6,223 nt of DNA from an uncultured Maribacter sp. (lineage in GTDB: Bacteria > Bacteroidota > Bacteroidia > Flavobacteriales > Flavobacteriaceae): the NCBI GenBank assembly GCA_905479535.1, contig CAJQMW010000363.1, positions 1 to 6,223 on the forward strand, read 5' to 3'. Shown in pieces: positions 1 through 4,955 of this stretch. A program made the translations under genes and the position numbers. The notes under the pieces are model-generated. The model had not been told where the DNA came from, searched no databases, and was given only the letters and a program-made list of their open reading frames with translations. Positions within the stretch are counted from its first letter, which is position 1. Every line of letters starts with the position of its first letter.

Positions 1-922
1 CGAACAACACGAAGCAATGTTCAATTTTGAATTGAACGAGGTTAGGGAAAAAGTATCGGATGATACCAAGACCGAGTTCCACGTAGATTATTCCTTTCAG
101 AAACCATCAACGGATACCATTGCAGTAGATATGAAAAACGAACCCTTTCGTAATGCGGACGGGTCCTTGTTATTTCGTCCCGGAGGCCATGGAGCTTTAA
201 TAGAGAATTTGAACGAACAGGATGCCGATATCATTTTTATAAAGAACATTGACAATGTCGCCGTTACCAAAGATGCGGATGCCGTGGCAGAGAGTAAAAA
301 AGTATTGGGAGGCGTATTACTTCAAGTTCAGGAAAAAGCATTCGCCTATGCCAAAATTTTAGACGGAGATTCAAATGCGGATATAAACCTAAATGAAATA
401 GAAGCTTTCTTAAAGGAACGATTGAACGTTAGATTCAATCCGAACTATGAACAATCTTCAGAAGAGGCAAAAATTAAAATTCTGAAGGATAGATTGTATA
501 GGCCCATCCGTATCTGTGGCATGGTAAAAAACGAGGGGGAACCTGGTGGTGGTCCGTTTTGGATTATAAACAGTGAAGGAAACGTTTCCTTACAGATCAT
601 AGAGTCCGCTCAAATAGATATGGACAATGCACAACAGGTAGATATCTTACAGAATTCCACCCATTTTAATCCGGTCGATTTGGTCTGTGGCGTACGAAAT
701 TATAAAGGGGAGAAGTATGATTTGATGGATTTCGTTGATAAGAAACAAGGGTTCATAACCGGAAAAACGAAAGAAGGAAGGGACTTGAAGGCTCTGGAAC
801 TTCCCGGACTATGGAACGGTGCCATGGCCTACTGGAATACGATTTTTGTAGAAGTACCTCTAGTGACCTTCAATCCCGTAAAAACGGTTAATGATTTATT
901 GAAACCTTCTCATCAAGCATAA
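1..922 (+). CDS. DUF4301 family protein, C-terminal part (5' end outside window)
   Basis: The reading frame is open from the first bases of the window (codons from base 2), so the ATG at 17 is probably internal; family members are usually about 500 residues and about 306 are visible here. Numbering from that ATG, recognisable segments are RPGGHGALIENL (residues 54-65), RPIRICGMVKNEGEPGGG (162-179) and a C-terminal LWNGAMAYWNT (265-275). The glycine-rich RPGGHG stretch recalls the substrate loop of UDP-sugar pyrophosphorylase-like nucleotidyltransferases. DUF4301 is a Bacteroidota-centred family of unproven function, and a nucleotidyltransferase-like fold is inference. No signal peptide or membrane segment is visible in this part, so it is probably cytoplasmic. 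It ends in TAA and is followed 21 bases later by a strong terminator, so it is not co-transcribed with the next gene. The family call rests on recalled sequence features, not a search. Confidence 0.8.
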   Translation, partial: EQHEAMFNFELNEVREKVSDDTKTEFHVDYSFQKPSTDTIAVDMKNEPFRNADGSLLFRPGGHGALIENLNEQDADIIFIKNIDNVAVTKDADAVAESKKVLGGVLLQVQEKAFAYAKILDGDSNADINLNEIEAFLKERLNVRFNPNYEQSSEEAKIKILKDRLYRPIRICGMVKNEGEPGGGPFWIINSEGNVSLQIIESAQIDMDNAQQVDILQNSTHFNPVDLVCGVRNYKGEKYDLMDFVDKKQGFITGKTKEGRDLKALELPGLWNGAMAYWNTIFVEVPLVTFNPVKTVNDLLKPSHQA

Positions 923-943
923 TAGACTTCGTCCGTTTAACTT

Positions 944-973
944 AAAAAGTGTGTAAGAAATACACACTTTTTT
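944..973 (+). terminator. Rho-independent terminator after the DUF4301 gene
   Basis: A perfect 12-bp stem (AAAAAGTGTGTA, 944-955, with TACACACTTTTT, 961-972) surrounds a 5-base AGAAA loop and ends in a T run. The A-run/T-run symmetry means it could also act on the opposite strand, but no minus-strand gene ends here. Confidence 0.9.
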
Positions 974-1064
974 CATTATGGACGCATAATTATACAGGTA
1001 TTAAAAGCATCAATACGAATATAAGTGTTTGATAATAAGTTTTTTACGCATTTGTCTTCTCTGT

Positions 1065-1085
1065 TGGCATCATTTTCCCATTGCA
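1065..1085 (+). promoter_or_regulatory. Candidate -24/-12-like element upstream of PepSY-like gene 1
   Basis: TTGGCATCATTTTCCC lies about 50 bases before the ATG at 1118 and resembles the element before gene 3 (TTGGCACTGTTTTTCC at 2096). The TGGCA part fits a sigma-54 -24 box, but the -12 position reads TCCCA rather than TTGCW. A real TTGCA follows at 1081, but it is 5 bases too far away. No TAnnTTTG housekeeping -7 box is visible between 923 and 1117. The match is weak on its own; the resemblance between paralogs is the main support. Confidence 0.3.
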
Positions 1086-1117
1086 CTTATAAGAATGTTT
1101 AACTAAAATGCATCAAA

Positions 1118-1417
1118 ATGAGAAAAATAGTTTTTGCAACAGCATTGGCCATAGGGAGTATGAGTTTAGGAATGGCGGCCACGCCAATTTTCCATGATGG
1201 AATTATGGAAGAGGTGTTTTTTCAAGATTACAAAGAGATTGCTACGGCGGATGTTCCCGCTGCAATTTTGACCGCTTTAGAAGCGGACTTTCCAGGGGCA
1301 ACCTTGAACAAGGCTTACGTGAATGAAGAGGATCACTATAAATTGGAGGTTTCTGCAGAAGACGGAACCACCATGGAGTTATATGCGGATGCCGAAGGTA
1401 ATTGGCTTGAGATGTAA
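1118..1417 (+). CDS. Small exported PepSY-like domain protein, paralog 1
   Basis: A 99-residue protein. Residues 1-20 form a Sec signal peptide (MRKIVF, then a hydrophobic core, with GMA before a likely cleavage near residues 20-21). The rest is one PepSY-like unit (resembling PF11396): a helix-like ADVPAAILTALEADFPGATL segment at about 44-62, then strand-forming NKAYVNEEDHYKLEVS, then EDGTTMELYADAEGNWLEM to the end. The GNWLE ending is typical of this family. The mature part is strongly acidic, about 18 D/E against 3 K by hand count. No lipobox cysteine is present, so it is probably soluble in the periplasm or secreted. Function is unknown; PepSY-like modules are suspected to bind proteins or inhibit peptidases, but nothing here proves that. 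It is closely related to the gene at 2162 and more distantly to the one at 1563. The ATG is preceded by an A-rich stretch and no Shine-Dalgarno sequence. Confidence 0.87.
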   Translation: MRKIVFATALAIGSMSLGMAATPIFHDGIMEEVFFQDYKEIATADVPAAILTALEADFPGATLNKAYVNEEDHYKLEVSAEDGTTMELYADAEGNWLEM

Positions 1418-1510
1418 ATGTTCTCTATAATTAGTTTGTTAGTTTAGAAAAAGCTGCCGAAGCAGCTTTTTTGTTGCGTTAAAAATTCTAAAAAAAGTCG
1501 AAGAGAACAT
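1418..1510 (+). repeat. 9-bp inverted repeat enclosing the gene 1 terminator
   Basis: ATGTTCTCT (1418-1426), immediately after the stop codon, is perfectly complementary to AGAGAACAT (1502-1510). The pair would close a long-range stem around the terminator hairpin at 1448-1472. By a rough count, a 9-bp inverted match in a stretch this size is expected by chance only a few percent of the time. Function is unknown. Confidence 0.45.
1448..1472 (+). terminator. Rho-independent terminator after paralog 1
   Basis: A stem of AAAAAGCTGC (1448-1457) with GCAGCTTTTT (1462-1471), a CGAA tetraloop and a T run. The same stem sequence recurs in the terminator of the next gene (1886-1911). Confidence 0.9.
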
Positions 1511-1562
1511 CCATAGCTCGGTGAGTTTCGTAAATAAAACAATAAAGATTAAAATTAATAGG

Positions 1563-1865
1563 ATGAAGTATATGATTATGGCCTTTTTGGCAATAGGAAT
1601 GGTTTATAATGCAACTGCAATGAATATTTCGGACACGAGCAGTATTCATGATGCAATTACCATTTCGGACGATTACGAAAAAATTGAATCTAGCGAGCTT
1701 ACCCCTGCCGTTGTAGAGGAATTGCTGAAACAATATCCTACCTCTAAATTGGGTGCTGCCTATAGAAACTCCAAAGGAGAGTTCAAACTTATTATGGTTC
1801 TAAAAAGCGGTACCCGAAGAACGGTTTACATCGACCCTTACGGTAACTGGATAAATAAGAAATAA
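1563..1865 (+). CDS. Small exported PepSY-like domain protein, diverged paralog 2
   Basis: A 100-residue protein if started at ATG 1563. The frame also allows a GTG at 1521, but that would put 14 lysine-rich residues ahead of the signal peptide; starting at 1563 gives MKYMIMAFLAIGMVYNATA, a normal signal sequence, and the same length as the two sister genes. The domain keeps the family order: ELTPAVVEELLKQYP (helix-like), LGAAYRNSKGEFKLIMVLKSGTRRTVYIDPYGNWINKK (strands and terminal GNW). The acidic residues that dominate the sisters (EDGT, YADxxGNWLE/D) are replaced here by basic or neutral ones (KSGTRR, YIDPYGNWINKK). The mature part is near neutral, with about 11 acidic and 11 basic residues by hand count. 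It has its own downstream terminator, but no clear promoter is seen between it and gene 1. Function is unknown. Confidence 0.8.
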   Translation: MKYMIMAFLAIGMVYNATAMNISDTSSIHDAITISDDYEKIESSELTPAVVEELLKQYPTSKLGAAYRNSKGEFKLIMVLKSGTRRTVYIDPYGNWINKK

Positions 1866-1885
1866 TTTTAAAGAAAAATCGGTTC

Positions 1886-1911
1886 AAAAAGCTGCTTCTG
1901 CAGCTTTTTTT
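1886..1911 (+). terminator. Rho-independent terminator after paralog 2
   Basis: A stem of AAAAAGCTGC (1886-1895) with GCAGCTTTTT (1900-1909), a TTCT loop and further T residues. The stem is identical to that of the terminator at 1448-1472, suggesting the gene and its terminator were duplicated together. Confidence 0.9.
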
Positions 1912-2161
1912 ATACCAGTCTTTTAGATATTAAAGCCTAGCTACTTCATTGTAGATTTTGGTCTCATTTTATAATCGAATTAAGTCGTGTATTTTTTACA
2001 CAGTTTAGGTCGTTCGCATACATAATTACCCAATCCGAAAAAAAGTATATTTCTTTAAAACATTGATATATAGATTATTACATTTATTTTTTGTTTTGGC
2101 ACTGTTTTTCCTTTATACAATTGAATTTGAAAACGAAACAATAATTTAAAAACAGAAAAAA
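1912..2161. other. Long intergenic region upstream of PepSY-like gene 3
   Basis: This AT-rich stretch of about 250 bases has no convincing ORF. It holds a short inverted repeat GTGTA-TTTTT-TACAC (1987-2001) and, near its end, the candidate promoter elements listed separately at 2096-2129. No RNA gene or riboswitch was recognised. Confidence 0.6.
2096..2129 (+). promoter_or_regulatory. Candidate promoter of PepSY-like gene 3 (two readings)
   Basis: Reading A is a sigma-54 type promoter: TGGCACT at 2097-2103, four bases, then TTCCT at 2108-2112. The spacing is exact, the -24 half is perfect, and there is one mismatch (C for G) in the -12 TTGCW half. Reading B is a Bacteroidota housekeeping promoter: TTG at 2096-2098, 23 bases, then TGAATTTG at 2122-2129, one mismatch from TAnnTTTG. 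Both sit at a suitable distance before the ATG at 2162. The sequence cannot decide between them. Confidence 0.4.
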
Positions 2162-2464
2162 ATGAAAAACTTATTTTTATTAGGAGCGTTAGCCATAGGA
2201 AGTTTATCGGTAACGGCTCAAGAGGCAGATGTGGCTCAGGTAGATGCAACGGAAGTAATCGTTGCAATGGACGAATTTACCGAAATAGCATTATCGGAAC
2301 TACCCACAGCAGTGTCAGATGCTGTAGCCAATAACTATCCAACGGCTACTATAAACAAAGCCTACGTAAACGAAGAGAAGCAGTATAAACTGGAAGTTTC
2401 TTTAGAAGATGGTACTTCTGGCACCTTGTATGCAGATGAGAACGGTAATTGGTTAGATCTGTAA
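2162..2464 (+). CDS. Small exported PepSY-like domain protein, paralog 3
   Basis: A 100-residue protein closely related to the one at 1118. The signal peptide is MKNLFLLGALAIGSLSVTA, with cleavage likely between VTA and QE (after residue 19). The domain reads ELPTAVSDAVANNYPTATI, then NKAYVNEEKQYKLEVS, then LEDGTSGTLYADENGNWLDL. It shares NKAYVNEE, YKLEVS, EDGT, LYAD and GNWL with paralog 1 in the same order and spacing. The mature part is very acidic, about 17 D/E against 3 K by hand count. No cysteine is present, so it is not a lipoprotein and has no disulfides. Function is unknown; a periplasmic or secreted role is inferred from the signal peptide. It stands alone between a long upstream region with candidate promoters and its own terminator, and converges with the YitT operon. 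Confidence 0.87.
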   Translation: MKNLFLLGALAIGSLSVTAQEADVAQVDATEVIVAMDEFTEIALSELPTAVSDAVANNYPTATINKAYVNEEKQYKLEVSLEDGTSGTLYADENGNWLDL

Positions 2465-2495
2465 TGTAACTTGTTTGTATCAAGTTGGTTTGGTC

Positions 2496-2528
2496 AGAAG
2501 GAGGTAGCATATTGTTACCTCCTTCTTT
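2496..2528 (+). terminator. Rho-independent terminator after paralog 3
   Basis: An 11-bp stem (AGAAGGAGGTA, 2496-2506, with TACCTCCTTCT, 2516-2526) has a 9-base loop that can pair three more bases, followed by only a short T tract. A smaller hairpin, AACTTG/CAAGTT (2468-2486), precedes it. It differs from the GCTGC-type terminators of the other two paralogs. Confidence 0.8.
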
Positions 2529-2563
2529 AATAAAATTTCATTATAATTTTTTTTTAAAAGAAC

Positions 2564-3451
2564 CTATCTCTGTTTGTAGCTTGATAATAATTTTTTGACA
2601 TTATCTTTCTTTAAGAGATTCTTTCGTATTCCTCCTCTAATGTTATTCACGTCAAACTCTATTATAAATGCATTCTTATCAATATCGTCGATTAAATTAT
2701 ACGTACGTCTAATATCGATTCTGTTGATTACGGTATGAACTATCTCACTTTCATTCATGATTCCTCGTTTTCCAAAACCTTTAGAACCCTTATATAATGT
2801 TGTTCCTGTGTTAATTACTTCAATCAACTTTTCCTCAATTGCTTCCCATTTGTCCGACACAATCATTAAGCCCACATAATCCTCAAAACCAGCAATGGTC
2901 AAATCAATAATTTTTGCAGTTACAAGAAACGTCAATGCACTGTACATTGCAGTTTCAAAGGAAATTGTTATTGCAGTTATGCTAAAAAGAATTAGATTAA
3001 AGCCAAGTACTACCTTACCTATACTAAAACCAAAATACTTGTTGGCAAAGATTCCCAATACTTCTGAACCATCTAATACCGCACCGTTTTTAATGGCTAA
3101 ACCGATACCTGTACCTAAAAAAAGACCTCCGAAAATAGAGATTAATAGTTTGTCCTCCGTAACGGAACTAAAATTTTCAAAATGGACCATAATAGCCAGT
3201 GACAGAATTGCTAAAATAGATTTGAGAGTAATCCGTTTTGACAGCGTACGCCATGAAATGATTAAAAACGGTATGCTTATCATTATAAGTACAATTGAAA
3301 TATTAAAGCCATAAAGTTCGGCCAACAGAATTGCTATACCGGTTACTCCTCCATCCAGAAAACCATTTGGAATTAAAAAAACTTTGAGTCCAAGGCTTGC
3401 TAAAAGAACACCTAGGGTTATTTGTAAAAATTCGTAAAATTGTTTTTTCAT
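2564..3451 (-). CDS. YitT family membrane protein with C-terminal DUF2179 domain
   Basis: A 295-residue protein from the ATG at 3451. A TTG at 3481 would add ten residues and overlap the upstream gene, so the ATG is preferred. The N-terminal half is an integral membrane domain with about six hydrophobic segments (roughly 8-27, 35-47, 51-66, 77-91, 103-120 and 145-165/168-188). It carries the family-type turns NGFLDGGVTGIAILL (29-43) and NGAVLDGSEVLGIF (122-135). From about 190, VGLMIVSDKWEAIEEKL and TTLYKGSKGFG lead into a soluble DUF2179 domain ending near INRIDIRRTYNLIDDIDKNAFIIEFDV. This two-domain order is the usual one for YitT/YpjC-type proteins, whose transport substrate is not established. 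It is inner-membrane with a cytoplasmic C-terminal domain by analogy. It lies 19 bases after the small gene at 3471, so co-transcription is likely. It stops at TAG and faces paralog 3 tail to tail. Confidence 0.9.
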   Translation of the reverse strand: MKKQFYEFLQITLGVLLASLGLKVFLIPNGFLDGGVTGIAILLAELYGFNISIVLIMISIPFLIISWRTLSKRITLKSILAILSLAIMVHFENFSSVTEDKLLISIFGGLFLGTGIGLAIKNGAVLDGSEVLGIFANKYFGFSIGKVVLGFNLILFSITAITISFETAMYSALTFLVTAKIIDLTIAGFEDYVGLMIVSDKWEAIEEKLIEVINTGTTLYKGSKGFGKRGIMNESEIVHTVINRIDIRRTYNLIDDIDKNAFIIEFDVNNIRGGIRKNLLKKDNVKKLLSSYKQR

Positions 3452-3470
3452 AATAAAGTATAGATAAGAT

Positions 3471-3842
3471 TTATTCTTCAAATGTTATGATTTCACCATG
3501 ACCTATGGCCTTCTCCACTTGCGCAAAAAGTTTGTCGTATTTTTTGAGGAACAACTTATCATCATTAAGTACTAGAACGGCAATCCGTTGTCCATTTATC
3601 ATTTTTATTATACTTCTTACGGTTACACTTAAGCCTTGAATTTTTGTCAAATTTTCCGACTCTTCCATAGATATCTGTTGAGGAATTATTGTATGAATGA
3701 AGTTATAGTATAAACCAGAGGGTGGGCCAATCCTATATTGATTTCCTGGTAGCAGCTTTTTTAATGGTAAATCAGAATTTTCGTTTGTGATTTGCTTGAG
3801 CATTTCGTCTCCAGGATGTAACGCGGTTCTTTTCTTTTTCAT
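3471..3842 (-). CDS. Conserved-looking hypothetical protein, 123 residues, upstream of the YitT gene
   Basis: I do not recognise this family. The protein starts MKKKRTALHPGDEMLKQI, is soluble (no signal peptide or membrane segment), and has a proline/glycine-rich middle (LLPGNQYRIGPPSGLYYNFIHTIIPQQ, about 45-72) followed by strand-helix patterning with IIKMINGQRIAVLVLNDDKLFLKKYDKLFAQVEKAI and a final acidic TFEE. The basic N-terminus and ALHPGDE resemble the opening of HigA-type antitoxins, but no helix-turn-helix follows. It is first in a probable two-gene operon with the YitT gene (19-base gap). A TATATTTG -7-like element lies about 27 bases upstream of its ATG, followed by the AATAGT/ACTATT repeat cluster. 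The ATG at 3842 is the only sensible start. The coding call is supported by frame length, the operon arrangement and the promoter. Confidence 0.7.
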   Translation of the reverse strand: MKKKRTALHPGDEMLKQITNENSDLPLKKLLPGNQYRIGPPSGLYYNFIHTIIPQQISMEESENLTKIQGLSVTVRSIIKMINGQRIAVLVLNDDKLFLKKYDKLFAQVEKAIGHGEIITFEE

Positions 3843-3868
3843 ACGGTTAATCTTTTATTATTAAAATT

Positions 3869-3876
3869 CAAATATA
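3869..3876 (-). promoter_or_regulatory. Bacteroidota -7 promoter element for the YitT operon
   Basis: On the minus strand the sequence TATATTTG is an exact match to TAnnTTTG and sits about 27 bases before the ATG at 3842. No clear TTG -33 box is visible at the usual distance. The palindrome at 3876-3890 abuts it on the upstream side. Confidence 0.55.
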
Positions 3877-3931
3877 ATAGTATTACTATTGAATATTAAA
3901 AGTTTAACTATTATTTATGAATAGTAATAGT
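3876..3931. promoter_or_regulatory. Operator-like cluster of AATAGT/ACTATT half-sites
   Basis: The perfect 15-base palindrome AATAGTATTACTATT (3876-3890; arms of 7 around a central T) is followed by ACTATT (3907-3912), AATAGT (3920-3925) and AATAGT (3926-3931). That makes five half-sites in 56 bases. The cluster lies between divergently transcribed genes, with -7-like elements facing outward on both sides (3869-3876 minus; 3934-3941 plus). This arrangement is what a shared repressor or activator site would look like. The bound regulator is unknown. Confidence 0.5.
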
Positions 3932-3933
3932 GT

Positions 3934-3960
3934 TAATTTTGAAACACTGACATATTTTTG
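3934..3960 (+). promoter_or_regulatory. Candidate -7 promoter elements for the carbonic anhydrase gene
   Basis: TAATTTTG (3934-3941) and TATTTTTG (3953-3960) both match TAnnTTTG exactly and lie 25-51 bases before the ATG at 3985. Neither has an obvious TTG -33 box. In such AT-rich DNA one of them may be fortuitous. The first directly follows the last AATAGT half-site. Confidence 0.45.
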
Positions 3961-3984
3961 TCTGGAATTTTAAATTTTATAATT

Positions 3985-4036
3985 ATGAAGGCTATTTTCA
4001 ACCTTACTTTTCACGACTGCATTATCCGTACCTGAA
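3985..4036 (+). other. Displaced signal-peptide coding segment / 16-codon leader ORF
   Basis: An ATG at 3985 opens a 16-codon frame (MKAIFNLTFHDCIIRT) that stops with TGA at 4033-4035, one base before the ATG at 4037. In the frame of the carbonic anhydrase, the same DNA from 3989 reads RLFSTLLFTTALSVPE, running directly into MSFAQESS. Together this looks like a typical signal peptide: hydrophobic core, then SFA before Q, a signal peptidase I type site. It has no start codon in that frame, because a TGA lies at 3986-3988 and no ATG, GTG or TTG follows before 4037. One extra or two missing bases just after the ATG at 3985 would explain this. Confidence 0.6.
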
Positions 4037-4720
4037 ATGAGTTTCGCGCAAGAATCTTCGGAGGGCACTATTTTGATAGAACGCAGCAAAATATTAGTGG
4101 AAAACGTTTTAAGCAAGGAGGAACAAGACGCTTTAACACCTCTTGATGTATACAACAGTCTAGCAGCTGGGAATGAACGGTTCGTGAGCAGCGATTTGAC
4201 CGCTCGCGACCATTCGATGCAAATTAGGGAAAGTGCGGAATCGCAATTCCCCAAAGCGATTGTACTTTCCTGTGTAGATAGTAGAGTGCCCGTAGAGGAT
4301 GTCTTTGACAAGGGGATTGGAGACATTTTTGTTGTGCGGGTTGCCGGCAACTTTATAAATGATGATATACTGGGTAGTATGGAGTTTGCTACTAAAGTGG
4401 CGGGTGCAAAACTAATATTAGTATTGGGACATGAGAATTGTGGTGCCATTCACGCCGCAATTGATGGTGCTGAACTTGGCCATATTACCAGTATGCTGGA
4501 AAATATCAAACCTGCTGTTGATTTGTCTACAAAATCAGAGGGTCCTAAATCTTCAAAAAACAGATTGTTGGTCCATGAGGTAAGCGAAAATAATGTTCGA
4601 TATGCCATGGAGAAAATCAAGAAAGACAGTCCATTACTCAACACAATGCTAGAGAACGGAGAAATAGACATTAAGGGTGCGGTATACGATATGGATACCG
4701 GAGTGGTTAATTTTCTTTAA
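4037..4720 (+). CDS. Beta-class carbonic anhydrase (5' end probably frameshifted)
   Basis: The protein converts CO2 and water to bicarbonate and a proton using a zinc ion. Numbered from ATG 4037 (227 residues), the beta-class zinc ligands are Cys79, His132 and Cys135, with the Asp81-Arg83 dyad in CVDSR and the second motif in GHENCGAI. FVVRVAGN (98-105) and the final GAVYDMDTGVVNFL (214-227) are also typical. The catalytic domain appears complete. The ATG at 4037 is the first start in frame, but it falls inside what reads as a signal peptide (see 3985-4036), so the original product was probably exported to the periplasm. From 4037 a cytoplasmic form would result. Whether the gene is intact, translated by reinitiation or affected by an error cannot be decided here. 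It is monocistronic: divergent from the YitT operon and closed by a strong terminator. Confidence 0.9.
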   Translation: MSFAQESSEGTILIERSKILVENVLSKEEQDALTPLDVYNSLAAGNERFVSSDLTARDHSMQIRESAESQFPKAIVLSCVDSRVPVEDVFDKGIGDIFVVRVAGNFINDDILGSMEFATKVAGAKLILVLGHENCGAIHAAIDGAELGHITSMLENIKPAVDLSTKSEGPKSSKNRLLVHEVSENNVRYAMEKIKKDSPLLNTMLENGEIDIKGAVYDMDTGVVNFL

Positions 4721-4733
4721 TTTCTTCGATTAA

Positions 4734-4767
4734 AAAAGCCCTTCCCTAAACTTAGGGAAGGGCTTTT
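4734..4767 (+). terminator. Rho-independent terminator after the carbonic anhydrase gene
   Basis: A 15-bp perfect stem (AAAAGCCCTTCCCTA, 4734-4748, with TAGGGAAGGGCTTTT, 4753-4767) surrounds a 4-base AACT loop. It is the strongest hairpin in the window. Confidence 0.95.
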
Positions 4768-4955
4768 GTTATTAAAAATTATGAGTTTCTAAGTGAACTC
4801 AAAAATTAGGTTCGGTGCTATTGAAGAAATTTTATTACTGATATTTATTTTCTAAAAAGCAATGGATTCTACCATCAATCTTTAAGATAATTTTAGAGAA
4901 CAGGTAGCTATCTTATGGTATTTTTACGTACCTATTTTAGCATACCCAAGATACT
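4768..4955. other. Intergenic region upstream of the response regulator gene
   Basis: About 190 AT-rich bases without a credible ORF. A TAAGATA/TATCTTA inverted repeat (4883-4889 and 4909-4915) and a weaker AGGTA/TACCT pair (4902-4906, 4929-4933) are visible. No TAnnTTTG or sigma-54 type promoter was recognised. Confidence 0.5.

Noticed and set aside
987..1016. Short GTATT/AATAC inverted repeat as an activator site upstream of paralog 1
   Set aside because: Five-base arms in AT-rich DNA are expected by chance, and the motif does not recur before paralog 3.
1521..1562. GTG start giving a 114-residue version of paralog 2
   Set aside because: It would place 14 lysine-rich residues before a normal signal peptide; the ATG at 1563 gives the same length and layout as both sister proteins.
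1488..1733. 81-codon minus-strand ORF
   Set aside because: It is antisense to paralog 2 and its signal peptide region; no family features are visible.
2055..2267. 70-codon minus-strand ORF
   Set aside because: It spans the start and promoter region of paralog 3 on the opposite strand and has a low-complexity, AT-driven composition.
2895..3314. 139-codon plus-strand ORF
   Set aside because: It is fully antisense to the membrane domain of the YitT gene, its composition is not protein-like, and the YitT assignment is clear.
3452..3481. TTG start of the YitT gene overlapping the upstream gene
   Set aside because: The extra ten residues overlap the upstream coding region, and the ATG at 3451 gives the usual YitT N-terminus.
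3471..3842. HigA-like antitoxin
   Set aside because: Only the short ALHPGDE motif matches; there is no helix-turn-helix and no toxin gene beside it.
3970..4449. 159-codon minus-strand ORF
   Set aside because: It lies antisense to the carbonic anhydrase motifs and has no recognisable domain, so it is a shadow frame.
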